Of a stretch of DNA of 64,000 nucleotides, positions 16,867 through 24,949 are shown in pieces. The stretch lies in contig SCPD01000014.1 of assembly GCA_005502925.1 (NCBI GenBank), forward strand, positions 144,018 to 208,017. Reading direction: 5' to 3'. The notes under the pieces are model-generated. The model made no database searches and was not told the DNA's origin. It saw only the letters and a program-made list of their open reading frames with translations. This stretch comes from Rhizobiales bacterium Y(2018) (GTDB lineage: Bacteria > Pseudomonadota > Alphaproteobacteria > Rhizobiales > Aestuariivirgaceae). Each line of letters opens with the position of its first letter. The stretch's first letter is position 1. Both the position numbers and the translations under genes were made by a program.

Positions 16867-17634
16867 TCAGTTTCTGGTCCGGGTGAGCCGCAGGGCAAGG
16901 CCGCCCATCAGCAGGGTGAGGGAAACGAGGATGAAGGCGCAGGCATTCATGCGCGGGTCGACGCCCTTGCGCATCATGCCCCACAGCAGCGTCGGCAAGG
17001 TGTTCTCGCCGCCGATGGTGAAGATGGTGATGATGAAATCATCGAGCGAGAGCGCCATCACGATGAGGGCGGCGCCCAGGATGGTGGGACGGATGATCGG
17101 AAAGATGATGTCGATGAAGATGCGCCAGGGTGCAGCGCCGAGATCACGGGCGCTGTCGACCGTCGCCCAGTCGAAGCCGGCGAGCCGGCTCGCCAGGATG
17201 AGGATGACGATCGGCTGCAAGGTGACGGTCTGGGCGATGATGGTGGTGTGCAGGCCGAGGCGGAAACCCAGCCCTGAGAAATAGGACAGGAAGACGATGC
17301 CGAGAACGAGCGGCGGCACCAGGAGCGGCAGCACCAGCACAGGCATCGAGACATTGCGCAGGCGATGCCGTCCCGCCGTCAGGCCGAAAGCCGCGAGCGT
17401 ACCGATGACGGTGGAGGCGGCGCCGACGGTGAGTGCGATCAGGAGGCTGTTGACGAGAGAGGGGTAGAAGCCTTGCGTCTCGGTGAGGGCGGCGAACCAG
17501 TGGAGCGTCAGGCCTTCGATCGGCAGCTTCAGCAGCGAGGAGCTGCTGAAGGCGAAGAGCAGCATCACCAGGAGTGGTGCGATCATGAACAGGCCGATGG
17601 TGACGCCCAAGGGCGCGAGGAGGCGGCTGTTCAT
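16867..17634 (-). CDS. ABC transporter permease, PotC-type
   Basis: 255 residues with six predicted hydrophobic segments, the first LLAPLGVTIGLFMIAPLLVMLLF. The ABC-permease EAA loop is DSARDLGAAPWRIFIDIIFPIIRPTI. This belongs to the family that imports polyamines, phosphonates or iron. Its start overlaps the stop of the preceding permease (17631-17634, ATGA), the usual coupling for heterodimeric PotB/PotC pairs. Confidence 0.88.
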   Translation of the reverse strand: MNSRLLAPLGVTIGLFMIAPLLVMLLFAFSSSSLLKLPIEGLTLHWFAALTETQGFYPSLVNSLLIALTVGAASTVIGTLAAFGLTAGRHRLRNVSMPVLVLPLLVPPLVLGIVFLSYFSGLGFRLGLHTTIIAQTVTLQPIVILILASRLAGFDWATVDSARDLGAAPWRIFIDIIFPIIRPTILGAALIVMALSLDDFIITIFTIGGENTLPTLLWGMMRKGVDPRMNACAFILVSLTLLMGGLALRLTRTRN

Positions 17635-18488
17635 AGGGCGCTCCGCGGCCGCAAGGCGCGGTTGCCGAGAAAGGCGACGGCGATGAGGATGAGAGCGGAG
17701 CCGGCGATCATGGTGAAGGCGAGCGCCGAGCCCAAGGGCGCGTTCACCCGGAAGCCGAACTGGTTCTGGATGAAGACGCCGATCATGGTCGATGAGGTGC
17801 CGCCGAGAAGGCGCGGCGCTATGGCATCACCCGCGACGAAGAGGAGCGTCAACGCGAAAGCGGAGAACAGGCCTTGCGCGCATTGGGGAAGAACGATGTC
17901 GCAGAAGACACGCCAGCCCGACGCGCCGAGATCGCGCGCCGCAGCGATGGGCAGATCGTCGACAGCCTTGAGCGCGCCATAGATTGGCAGGATGGCGAGC
18001 GGCAGCGTGTAATGGGTGAGTGCCAGTATCACGGCGAAATCATTGTAGAGGAGCGCCGTGATCGGCTCGCCAATGAGACCGAGCTCCATGAGGCCTGAAT
18101 TCACGATGCCATTGCCGCCCAATATGGTGCGCCAGGCATAGAGCTTGGCGAGATAGCCGCCGAATAAGGTGATGAGGGCGATGGCGAGAAGGAGATTGCC
18201 CCAGCTTTCTTTCAGGAATCGGCAGGCTAGCGCATAGGCAAGGCCCAGGAGCGTCACCAGTATGGCGACGATGAATGCGAGGCCGAGTGTCGAGAGCAAC
18301 GCGTCGGGATATTCACGCAAGGCGCGTGCGTAATTGCCGAAAGTGGGCGACAGCGCGATCTGATAGGCCTTCACCTGCAGAAAGCTCACGACGAAGAAAT
18401 AGCCCAGCGGCAAAATGAACAGGAACGCATTGAGCCCGAGGGCCGGCAATGCGAGGCCGAGCGATGTCTTCGCCGTGTCGGTGGTCAT
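17631..18488 (-). CDS. ABC transporter permease, PotB-type
   Basis: 285 residues from ATG 18488 (MTTDTAKTSLGLALPALGLNAFLFILPLGYF), which begins directly with the first membrane helix. The 50 extra residues of the longer frame overlap the solute-binding protein gene and look non-coding. The EAA motif is AARDLGASGWRVFCDIVLPQC. It pairs with the downstream PotC-like protein. Nineteen bases separate it from the solute-binding protein stop. Confidence 0.87.
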   Translation of the reverse strand: MTTDTAKTSLGLALPALGLNAFLFILPLGYFFVVSFLQVKAYQIALSPTFGNYARALREYPDALLSTLGLAFIVAILVTLLGLAYALACRFLKESWGNLLLAIALITLFGGYLAKLYAWRTILGGNGIVNSGLMELGLIGEPITALLYNDFAVILALTHYTLPLAILPIYGALKAVDDLPIAAARDLGASGWRVFCDIVLPQCAQGLFSAFALTLLFVAGDAIAPRLLGGTSSTMIGVFIQNQFGFRVNAPLGSALAFTMIAGSALILIAVAFLGNRALRPRSAL

Positions 18489-18507
18489 GATAGATCGATG
18501 CCAGAGA

Positions 18508-19689
18508 TCAAGCGCGCAGGAAGTTTTCCCAGCCGGCGAGCACGTCATCGAGGGTGACGAGATCGCCTTCCTTCTCGACCGGCCACAGCGGCGGCATGCC
18601 GTCGCCGCGCTTGGCCCAGAAGCCATTGACGTCGTCATAGGGGTAGAGCGAGCGCGGCTTGGCGTCGAGCAGCGGCAGCGCCGCTTCGACGGTGACGGCG
18701 GTCATATTCTTGTTGGCGGCCTGGGCCTGCGCCTCGGGCGAGAGCGACTGGTTGAGCAGCTTATAGGCCGCTTCCTTGTGCGGGGCGTCCTTCACCAGCG
18801 CCATGTTGTCAATGAAGGAGAAGGAGCCTTCGACCGGGAAGGACCATTTGAGCGGCGGCGCCTTGTCGCCGGCCCATACCGCGACCGGCTCCCAGGCGGG
18901 GGCGATCACGATTTCGCCGGAGGCGAATTGCTGGGCGAGATCGCCGAAGCTCGGGGCGATCGAGCGCGCCTGCTCCTTCTTGATTTTCGTCAGCGTGGCA
19001 TAGACCTCGTCGAGCACGGCCTGGGTGATACGCGTCGCATTCTGGGTCTTGGCCACCGCCATGGTGAAGGGGATGACGAGATGCGACATCTCCGCCGCGA
19101 GGCCGACCTTGCCGGTGAATTCGGGCTTCAGCATATCGAGCCAGGAGGTCGGCGCCTCCTTCACCACATCGGCATTGTACATCAGAATGACATTGCCCCA
19201 GGCGAAGGGCAGGCAGAATTGCTGGTCGTTGACCCGGGCGCCGCGGATCGTCTTGAAGGGCTCAAAGAGATTGCTGAAATTGGGAAGCTGGGCGAGGTCG
19301 AGCGGCTCGAACAGGCCGATCTCGGCCATGAACGGCCCATAAAGCAAGTCCGGCGTGACCAGATCCATATTGCCGATGCCGCCATTCTTGGCATTGGCGA
19401 TGATCTCGTTGTTGTCGGTCATATAGGTGGATTTGACCTCGAGATCATGGGCGGCGAAGAAACCCTTGGCGTCGAGGGCGGTGTCGTAATCCTGCCAGCC
19501 GAAGAAATTGACGGTGCTGGCGGCTTTGGCCTCGCGCGCGCCGAAGCCTGTGGCAAGAGCGGCAGTCCCCGCTGCCCCGGCCAGGAAGCCCCGTCGGCTC
19601 ATCGGCTGGAAGGACCGGATGCGGGCGGCGCCCGAAGCATGAATACGACCGAGGCCCAGGCGCTCGAGCAGGTGGAATTCCCGTGACAT
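18508..19689 (-). CDS. Periplasmic solute-binding protein, PotD/F-type, Tat-exported
   Basis: 393 residues from ATG 19689, chosen for the perfect GGGAGG seven bases upstream. A twin-arginine signal, SRRGFLAGAAGTAALATGFG, lies about 28 residues in, with cleavage probably after AREAKA. The mature protein starts STVNFFGWQDYD, the N-terminal strand of polyamine/spermidine-type binding proteins, and continues through WGNVILMYNADVV. It would deliver the substrate to the permease pair downstream. Ligand unknown; the operon context (creatininase family, SDR) argues against simple polyamine import. Confidence 0.87.
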   Translation of the reverse strand: MSREFHLLERLGLGRIHASGAARIRSFQPMSRRGFLAGAAGTAALATGFGAREAKAASTVNFFGWQDYDTALDAKGFFAAHDLEVKSTYMTDNNEIIANAKNGGIGNMDLVTPDLLYGPFMAEIGLFEPLDLAQLPNFSNLFEPFKTIRGARVNDQQFCLPFAWGNVILMYNADVVKEAPTSWLDMLKPEFTGKVGLAAEMSHLVIPFTMAVAKTQNATRITQAVLDEVYATLTKIKKEQARSIAPSFGDLAQQFASGEIVIAPAWEPVAVWAGDKAPPLKWSFPVEGSFSFIDNMALVKDAPHKEAAYKLLNQSLSPEAQAQAANKNMTAVTVEAALPLLDAKPRSLYPYDDVNGFWAKRGDGMPPLWPVEKEGDLVTLDDVLAGWENFLRA

Positions 19690-19745
19690 TTCAAACCTCC
19701 CTTGACATGCCGCACAGCTTTGACGAAAGCTGCCGACAGGCATTT

Positions 19746-19793
19746 ATGAATGCGTTCATTTATTTTTATGAACGCGTTCATTTTTATTGTCAA
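19746..19793 (-). promoter_or_regulatory. Operon promoter with twin TetR-type operators
   Basis: Two palindromes: ATGAATGCGTTCAT (19746-19759, one mismatch) and ATGAACGCGTTCAT (19768-19781, perfect), centres 22 bp apart, two helical turns. On the minus strand TTGACA (19793-19788), a 17-base spacer and CATAAA (19770-19765) form a sigma-70-like promoter for the transporter operon. The perfect operator lies in the spacer and the other just downstream of the -10. The adjacent TetR protein is the obvious ligand. Confidence 0.75.
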
Positions 19794-19813
19794 TAGAACT
19801 GGGGAGCTTCCGT

Positions 19814-20440
19814 TTGGCAACCGGTGTCCGGGAGAAGAAGAAGATCAAAAGGCGGGAGGTCATCTTCACGACCGCCACCCGGATCCTGCGCGAGCAGGGC
19901 TATGAGAAGACGACGATGGACGGGATCGCGCAGGAGGCGGGGGTCGCCGTCGGCACGCTCTATAATTATTTCGCCTCCAAGAGCGAACTCATCCTGGCGC
20001 TGGTCGTCGAAGCCGACGAACGCTGCATCGCCGCCTGCAAGGAAGTCATCGCCGCGCCGCCGGAAAATCCCGTCGAGGCCCTGGCCGCGATCGGCATTCT
20101 GCAGAGCCGCTATTCGATCGAGGCGCTGGACAAACATGCCTGGCGCTATGTGCTCGCCGCCCAGGCCTCCACCCAGGATGCCGTCTTCGCGCGCCAATAT
20201 GCCTGGACGACAGCGCGGCTGCGCGAGCTTTTCGTCGAGACCCTGGCGGCGCTCAAGGCGCGCGGCGATCTTACAAGCGACGTCGATCCGGCCGAGCTCG
20301 GTTATTATCTCAAGGCGATGAAACACATGCTGTTCGACTATTTCATCGCCGACGATCAGATGGGCTTCGCGCAGCACGCGCAGGAAATCCGCCGCGGCCT
20401 CGAGCTCGCGATGAAGGGACATCTCACGGAGCGCAAATAA
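19814..20440 (+). CDS. TetR-family repressor of the Pot-type/creatininase operon
   Basis: 208 residues from a TTG at 19814, which follows GGGGAG with 7-base spacing; a TTG at 19787 without a ribosome binding site would add nine residues. The N-terminal helix-turn-helix is standard: REVIFTTATRILREQGYEKTTMDGIAQEAGVAVGTLYNYFASKSEL (about residues 12-57). The C-terminal ligand domain is not assignable. It is divergent from the operon, and twin palindromes sit between the two starts, so autoregulation together with repression of the operon is likely. Confidence 0.88.
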   Translation: MATGVREKKKIKRREVIFTTATRILREQGYEKTTMDGIAQEAGVAVGTLYNYFASKSELILALVVEADERCIAACKEVIAAPPENPVEALAAIGILQSRYSIEALDKHAWRYVLAAQASTQDAVFARQYAWTTARLRELFVETLAALKARGDLTSDVDPAELGYYLKAMKHMLFDYFIADDQMGFAQHAQEIRRGLELAMKGHLTERK

Positions 20441-20443
20441 ATG

Positions 20444-20469
20444 ACCCCCGCAATTGGCATTGCGGGGGT
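20444..20469. terminator. Bidirectional rho-independent terminator
   Basis: ACCCCCGCAAT-tggc-ATTGCGGGGGT, perfect 11-base arms, between the convergent tetR and porin 2 genes. On the minus strand it is followed by TCATTTATTT. The same stem sequence recurs behind porin 3 (22099-22123). Confidence 0.85.
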
Positions 20470-20511
20470 CCGAAAGCACCAAGGAGGAAGTGCGGTGCTT
20501 GGTCTTCTCGC

Positions 20512-21777
20512 TTACGGGAAGCGCAGCCAGGTGCCGAAGAACACCTGCAGGCTGTCTTCATTGCCGATCACGTCGAGGTCGCGGCCATCGACGACGGCGG
20601 CATCCTTGAAGTCGATATAAGTGGCGCCGACACCCAGGGTGACCTGGCTGACCGGATCCCAGTAGACGCCGCCGCCGAAGCCGAGCGCCGTGCCGGCCTC
20701 ATCGTAATCTTCATAACCGACGCCCAATTCGAGGCGGGTGTCGTCAGAGAGATTGGCCAGAATGCCGACCGATCCGGCCCAGAACGTCTCGTCCATGGTG
20801 ACCGGCGCGAGATTGCCGGCATAGGCCGAGGTGCCTTCGCCATAGACCGCCGCACCCAACAGCTGGAGACCGTCGGTGATGCTCAGCGCCGCGCCGCCGC
20901 CGATCGCCCAATCGGCGTCGTCGCCGACATTGTCGTCCTGATAAAGGCCGACGATCTGTGCGGTGAAGGCATCCGTCGAGTACATCAGGTAGGACTGCAC
21001 CGCCGGAAGGTCGCTCCGATCGACCGATGTGTCGACGATCGCGCCATTCGACCATTCGATGCCTTCATCGGCATCTTCAGCCGCGATGGCGAAGGAGAGC
21101 GGTCCCGACGAATAGGTCAGGCGGATCTGCTCGTTGGACGGGTTGGCCATACCGAAGGTGCGGGTCGGGCCGGTGGCGGCAAGCCAGTCCCAGCTCGTCT
21201 GCAGCGCGGCGGTGTTGTCGTTGTAACCGGCCATCAACTCCCATTCCGGCGCGAACTTCCACCAGCCATAGGCCTTGTTCGCCTTTACATTCTCCGAATA
21301 GTCGCTGAAGTCGCCGCCGCCATTGGCCTGAAGACGGAAGTAACCACCGACTTCGCCGACCGCGGTATCGGCCTTGCCGCGGATGAACAGACGGGCGCGG
21401 ATATTGAGATCCGCATTGTCGTCATCCTGGAAGTCCGTATAGAGCAACGCGGTGCGGATCTCGCCCGACACCGACACTTCGGCGGCAGGTGCGGCATCGG
21501 CGGTCGGAACGACCGACACGGTGAAACCCGAATCCTCATGAATGCGATCAGAGGCGCGCTCGGGCGTGGCGCCCGCGAAATTGCCCTGGCCGTCACGGAT
21601 CGACAGCAGGCTGTAACCCGACGGCATCGATGTCTGCGGCTGCGCCTCGAGCTGCGTCACGCGTGACTGCAGGCCTTCGATCTGCGCCTTGAGTGCGCCG
21701 AGCTCATCGGCGCGGGCAGCGGTGGCTGTCACGGCAACCGCCGCACCGCCCAGAAGCGCCCATTTCATCATTTTCAT
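20512..21777 (-). CDS. Outer-membrane porin, paralogue 2
   Basis: 421 residues; ATG 21777 follows GGAG with a 7-base gap. Signal peptide MKMMKWALLGGAAVAVTATAARA, then a coiled-coil heptad stretch (ELGALKAQIEGLQSRVTQLEAQ), SGYSLLSIRDGQGNF, and the conserved block SVVPTADAAPAAEVSVSGEI before the barrel, ending QVFFGTWLRFP. It is nearly colinear with porin 3, 419 bp upstream on the same strand, differing mainly by a shorter extracellular-type loop near residue 240. The coiled coil may tether the pore to peptidoglycan or form the trimer stalk. It has its own promoter region and terminator. Confidence 0.83.
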   Translation of the reverse strand: MKMMKWALLGGAAVAVTATAARADELGALKAQIEGLQSRVTQLEAQPQTSMPSGYSLLSIRDGQGNFAGATPERASDRIHEDSGFTVSVVPTADAAPAAEVSVSGEIRTALLYTDFQDDDNADLNIRARLFIRGKADTAVGEVGGYFRLQANGGGDFSDYSENVKANKAYGWWKFAPEWELMAGYNDNTAALQTSWDWLAATGPTRTFGMANPSNEQIRLTYSSGPLSFAIAAEDADEGIEWSNGAIVDTSVDRSDLPAVQSYLMYSTDAFTAQIVGLYQDDNVGDDADWAIGGGAALSITDGLQLLGAAVYGEGTSAYAGNLAPVTMDETFWAGSVGILANLSDDTRLELGVGYEDYDEAGTALGFGGGVYWDPVSQVTLGVGATYIDFKDAAVVDGRDLDVIGNEDSLQVFFGTWLRFP

Positions 21778-22196
21778 TATTAGTCTCCATCAATACAGCG
21801 AAACGCACTGTGTTGCGTTCTTGATACAAGTCTCCCGAAGAGATCTGTATCAACCCCCGCTCTGTGAATCGAGGTTGAAGGGATACTTATCCGAGGTTGG
21901 CTGAAATACAATTGGTCGGCACGCGGACGAGATCGATTAATTCCGGCTGTGCGGTTTTTGTAACAGGAACAGGAATGTGCGTCGGAGTCGCAATGATTAG
22001 AGAACGGCAATGCGTAGAAGTGGCGTGCGTTCGATTACAATAAAGTCCGTTGCTTATGAGTGTGTGCGTAAGGAACTCGTCGTGTAGCGCAAAAAGAAAC
22101 CCCCGCAATGCGATTGCGGGGGTCCCTGTAGGGGATCGAAACTCAGCGTCCAGAAGTGGGAACAACCGGCACTAAATCACAATCCGCGTCCCTTTA
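21778..22196. other. Intergenic region between tandem porin genes
   Basis: 419 bp without a gene. It holds the porin 3 terminator (22099-22123), an upstream block GCTGTGCGGTTTTTGTAACAGG (21946-21967) that is repeated before porin 3, and the pair TTGATACA (21821-21828) / TGTATCAA (21846-21853) in the likely leader of porin 2. No small reading frame with a convincing start is visible. Confidence 0.7.
22099..22123 (-). terminator. Rho-independent terminator of porin 3
   Basis: On the minus strand ACCCCCGCAAT-cgc-ATTGCGGGGGT followed by TTCTTTTT, 74 bp after the porin 3 stop. The stem is almost identical to the one behind porin 2, showing that terminators were duplicated with the genes. Confidence 0.88.
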
Positions 22197-23516
22197 TCAG
22201 GGGAAGCGCAGCCAGGTGCCGAAGAACACCTGCAGGCTGTCTTCGTTGCTGTCGTTGACGAAAGCGAGGTTGCCCGCGCCATCGGTGCCGACATCCTGGC
22301 GATCGCCGTAGTCGATGTAGGTCGCGCCGACGCCGAGAGTGACCTGGCTGACCGGATCCCAGTACACGCCACCGCCGAAGCCGAGAGCGGTACCGGCATT
22401 GTCGTAATCCTCGTAACCGACGCCCAGCTCGAGGCGGGTGTCTTCCGAGAGATTGGCGAGAATGCCCGCGGACGCGCCCCAGAACTCTTCGTCGACCGTG
22501 AGCGGGCCGAGGTTGTTGGCGTAGGAGTTGGTGCCTTCGCCATAGACCGCGCCAGCGGTCAGCTGGAACATCTCGCCGAGGCCGATGGTGGCGCCGCCGC
22601 CGATCGCCCAGTCGGCATCGTCGCCGAGGTTGTCATCCTGATAGAGACCGACGATCTGGCCGGTGAAGGCATCCGACGAGTACATGACGTAGCCCTGCAC
22701 GGCCGGGATGTCGCTGCGGTCGACAGCATTGGCTTCGTCGACGGAGTCGTCGCCGCCGCCGGGCAAGCCGTCCTTGCCAAGGTTGACCGCGTAGCCCGTC
22801 GCGCTGTCCGGGTCCTCGACCGCGATGGCGAAGGAGAGCGGACCCGACGAGTAGGTCAGGCGCATCTGCTCGTTGATCGGGTTCGACGGACCGAAGGACG
22901 CGACCGGGCCAGTGGCCGCGAGCCAGTCCCAACCCACCTGAAGAGCGGCGGTGTTGTCGTTATAACCGGCCATCAGCTCCCATTCCGGAGCGAACTTCCA
23001 CCAGCCATAGGCCTTGTTCATCTTCACGTTCTCGGAATAGTCCGAGAAGTCGCCGCCGCCATTGGCCTGGAGACGGAAGTAACCACCGACTTCACCGACA
23101 GCCGTGTCGGCCTTGCCCTTGATGAAGATACGGCCACGGACATTGATGTCCGCGTTGTCGTCATTCTCGTAGTCCGTGTAGATCAACGCGGTGCGGATTT
23201 CACCGGAGACCGACACTTCGGCGGCCGGAGCCGCGTCAGCAGTCGGAACGACCGAGAGCGTGAAGCCCGATTCTTCACGGACGCGATCAGCAGCGCGTTC
23301 CGGCAGAACGCCCTGGAAGGTGCCCTGGCCGTCACGGATCGACAGCAGGCTGTAGCCCGACGGCATCGAGGCCTGCGGCTGAGCTTCGAGCTGGGTCACG
23401 CGCGACTGCAGGGTTTCGATCTGCGCCTTGAGAGCGCTGAGATCGTCAGCCCGGGCGGCGGTGGCCGTCACGGCGAGAGCCGCACTGCCCATGAGCGCCC
23501 ACTTCAACATGTTCAT
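22197..23516 (-). CDS. Outer-membrane porin, paralogue 3
   Basis: 439 residues from ATG 23516, preceded by GGGAGAATAAA. Signal peptide MNMLKWALMGSAALAVTATAARA, coiled coil DLSALKAQIETLQSRVTQLEAQ, SGYSLLSIRDGQGTF, and SVVPTADAAPAAEVSVSGEIRTALIYTD, then barrel strands to VFFGTWLRFP. Compared with porin 2 it has an insertion rich in Gly and Asp around residue 255 (GKDGLPGGGDDSVDEAN), where a surface loop is expected, and a longer penultimate hairpin. Acidic glycine-rich loops suggest cation or calcium contacts, but this is inference. Confidence 0.83.
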   Translation of the reverse strand: MNMLKWALMGSAALAVTATAARADDLSALKAQIETLQSRVTQLEAQPQASMPSGYSLLSIRDGQGTFQGVLPERAADRVREESGFTLSVVPTADAAPAAEVSVSGEIRTALIYTDYENDDNADINVRGRIFIKGKADTAVGEVGGYFRLQANGGGDFSDYSENVKMNKAYGWWKFAPEWELMAGYNDNTAALQVGWDWLAATGPVASFGPSNPINEQMRLTYSSGPLSFAIAVEDPDSATGYAVNLGKDGLPGGGDDSVDEANAVDRSDIPAVQGYVMYSSDAFTGQIVGLYQDDNLGDDADWAIGGGATIGLGEMFQLTAGAVYGEGTNSYANNLGPLTVDEEFWGASAGILANLSEDTRLELGVGYEDYDNAGTALGFGGGVYWDPVSQVTLGVGATYIDYGDRQDVGTDGAGNLAFVNDSNEDSLQVFFGTWLRFP

Positions 23517-23688
23517 TTTATTCTCCCTCAAAACAGCGACAATCGCCGTGTTGCGATAGTGCGACAAATTTCCCGCTGGGGAATATTGCCAAAAACCCCT
23601 CTTCAATGAATCGAGGTTACTGGTTGGATACTTTTCGTCGGACCGGATTGCAATTCCCGCCTGCGTTGCGGAAGACGATTTGTCAGCT

Positions 23689-23710
23689 GCTGTGCGGTTT
23701 TTGTAACAGG
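23689..23710 (-). promoter_or_regulatory. Duplicated upstream element shared by porins 2 and 3
   Basis: GCTGTGCGGTTTTTGTAACAGG is identical to 21946-21967 and lies at almost the same distance from the start codon (173 versus 169 bp). The surrounding sequence has diverged much more, so the block is probably selected, for example as an activator site. Confidence 0.55.
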
Positions 23711-23758
23711 GACAAAGAGGTAACTTAGAGTCGCGCGACAGTGACGGAAATGTGGCTG

Positions 23759-23861
23759 GCGCGTGATCAGGAAAAGTGGACGCCGATTTTCCGTCCGATC
23801 GCGCGCTAAACTTGAGACTCCGATCACGTCAAACCGACCTTGAAGTGATCGTGATCTAGGG
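23759..23861. repeat. Modular GCGCGTGATCAGGAAAAGTGG repeat, copy A
   Basis: First module: GCGCGTGATC-AGGAAAA...TTTTCCGTCC-GATCGCGCGC, a long imperfect palindrome. Second module: GATCACG...CGTGATC. A close copy is at 62718-62833 and a rearranged one, with module order and strand reversed, at 40284-40396. Confidence 0.75.
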
Positions 23862-23925
23862 AATCTCAGCGGTTACATATGTGTAACTCAGGGGCCTGCT
23901 TCGTCAGCGACGCTCGCAAAATAAA

Positions 23926-23952
23926 GACGCGGCGGTAATGTTCCGCCGCGTC
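23926..23952 (-). terminator. Rho-independent terminator of the HxlR gene
   Basis: On the minus strand GACGCGGCGG-aacatta-CCGCCGCGTC followed by TTTATTTTG, 25 bp after the HxlR stop. Confidence 0.87.
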
Positions 23953-23977
23953 ACTGAGATGCAAGAAGTGATAGAGT

Positions 23978-24364
23978 CTACTGTTCAGTAGTCTGCGCTT
24001 CGAATTCGCGGCGTGCCGTCTCGAACGCGGTCTGGTGCTCCATCGTCCAGCCCATGATCTCCTGGGCGTGATGAAGAAACTGCTGGCCGAGCTCGGTGAG
24101 CCTGTATTCGACGCGCGGCGGCACCACCGGGTAGACGCGGCGCGTGACGAGGCCGTCGCGCTCGAGCTGCTTCAAGGTGCGCGTCAATACGCGTGACGAA
24201 ATCGGCGTGGACCGCTCGATCTTCCGCTTCAGATCGGTGAAGCGGATCGGCTCGCCGGCCGCCTCATGGATGACACGCACGCTCCATTTGTCGCCCAGGC
24301 GCGAGAGTATCTCGCGCACGACGATGAACTCGTCGTCGCTGCTCGCTCTGTTCGTAGAGGACAT
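23978..24364 (-). CDS. HxlR-family transcriptional regulator
   Basis: 128 residues from ATG 24364 (AGGA ten bases upstream). In-frame starts at 24394 and 24463 would lengthen it to 138 or 161 residues; the family is usually 105-130 residues. The winged helix is VREILSRLGDKWSVRVIHEAAGEPIRFTDLKRKI... ISSRVLTRTLKQLERDGLVTRRVYPVVPPRVEYRLTELGQQ, nearly a textbook HxlR domain. No conserved sensing Cys is visible near the N-terminus. Its target is unknown; the divergent small frame or the TetR-TetR gene are candidates by position. Confidence 0.83.
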   Translation of the reverse strand: MSSTNRASSDDEFIVVREILSRLGDKWSVRVIHEAAGEPIRFTDLKRKIERSTPISSRVLTRTLKQLERDGLVTRRVYPVVPPRVEYRLTELGQQFLHHAQEIMGWTMEHQTAFETARREFEAQTTEQ

Positions 24365-24591
24365 TGAATCGTTTTCCTGCGTCGAGAGGCTCATCTCACT
24401 ACCACATAGTTCATTTCGGAAGATTTCACGGATTTGCATATAAGGAATGTGAGTCATGCTCACAATGAAGATTGAGTATCAAATTGTATTCGCGGTGCAT
24501 GGTCTCCGGTGTCAGGATCGTCTCGATCACAAGGCGGTGAATTGACGCGAAGTCCGACAGGCACGGCGTAATAATTCATGATCGGCGCTTC

Positions 24592-24762
24592 CTATGAGCG
24601 CGATGCGGCGGAAGTTCGGCGCCGACCCACAGGGCCTGGCGATACGTGTCCGCCCGCCTTTGCGCTCTCCATCTCGCGCAATCTGAGCGCCCGATCGAAG
24701 TAATGATTCATGAACGAGTCGTCGTCCGCCTCTGCGGAGTCCTGCCTTATATCCGTCATCAT
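24592..24762 (-). CDS. Possible 56-residue small protein
   Basis: Frame MMTDIRQDSAEADDDSFMNH..., with GAGG upstream of the second ATG (24759). An acidic N-terminal third is followed by a helix YFDRALRLREME and a basic tail ending RRRTSAASRS. No family recognised. It is supported only by the ribosome binding site and the amphipathic composition, and could be chance. Confidence 0.3.
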   Translation of the reverse strand: MMTDIRQDSAEADDDSFMNHYFDRALRLREMESAKAGGHVSPGPVGRRRTSAASRS

Positions 24763-24791
24763 GACCTCATGAAGATTTCATGTCATCGAAC

Positions 24792-24827
24792 GAACCTGAA
24801 CAACGCGAAATCACGTTGTTCAGGTTC
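24792..24827. promoter_or_regulatory. Perfect 14-bp inverted repeat
   Basis: GAACCTGAACAACG-cgaaatca-CGTTGTTCAGGTTC. The arms are exact for 14 bases. No T-run follows in either direction, so an operator or an RNA structure is more likely than a terminator. It sits about 30 bp upstream of the small minus-strand frame and 120 bp before the tandem TetR gene. Confidence 0.55.
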
Positions 24828-24902
24828 TCTGCCCCCGGTCCATGACCGGACTATAGGTGCCCGCAGTTGAAGTCGCCGATGGGAACCTGTATGTTACTTG
24901 CT

Positions 24903-24927
24903 AGTCACTATTCTGTGACTGATCAGT
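24903..24927. promoter_or_regulatory. Palindromes before the tandem TetR gene, candidate operator
   Basis: AGTCAC-tattct-GTGACT (24903-24920), overlapping the perfect palindrome ACTGATCAGT (24918-24927). It lies 23-47 bp before the GTG start at 24950, a usual place for TetR autoregulation. Confidence 0.5.
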
Positions 24928-24949
24928 AACAAAGTCAAGTGGAAAACTG

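Larger units (their letters stand above)
23517..23977. other. Intergenic region upstream of porin 3
   Basis: 461 bp without a gene. It contains the duplicated upstream block GCTGTGCGGTTTTTGTAACAGG (23689-23710, 173 bp before the porin start), a composite repeat (23759-23861) and the HxlR terminator (23926-23952). Confidence 0.7.

Noticed and set aside
18415..19686. 423-residue plus-strand frame opposite the solute-binding protein gene
   Set aside because: Antisense shadow of a gene with a clear Tat signal and family motifs.
14170..19689. Naming the operon a spermidine/putrescine transporter (potABCD)
   Set aside because: The transporter class fits, but the SDR and creatininase-family genes inside the operon make a polyamine substrate doubtful, so pot gene symbols were not assigned.
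24646..24870. 74-residue plus-strand frame in the regulator gap
   Set aside because: No ribosome binding site, poor composition, and it runs through the 14-base inverted repeat.
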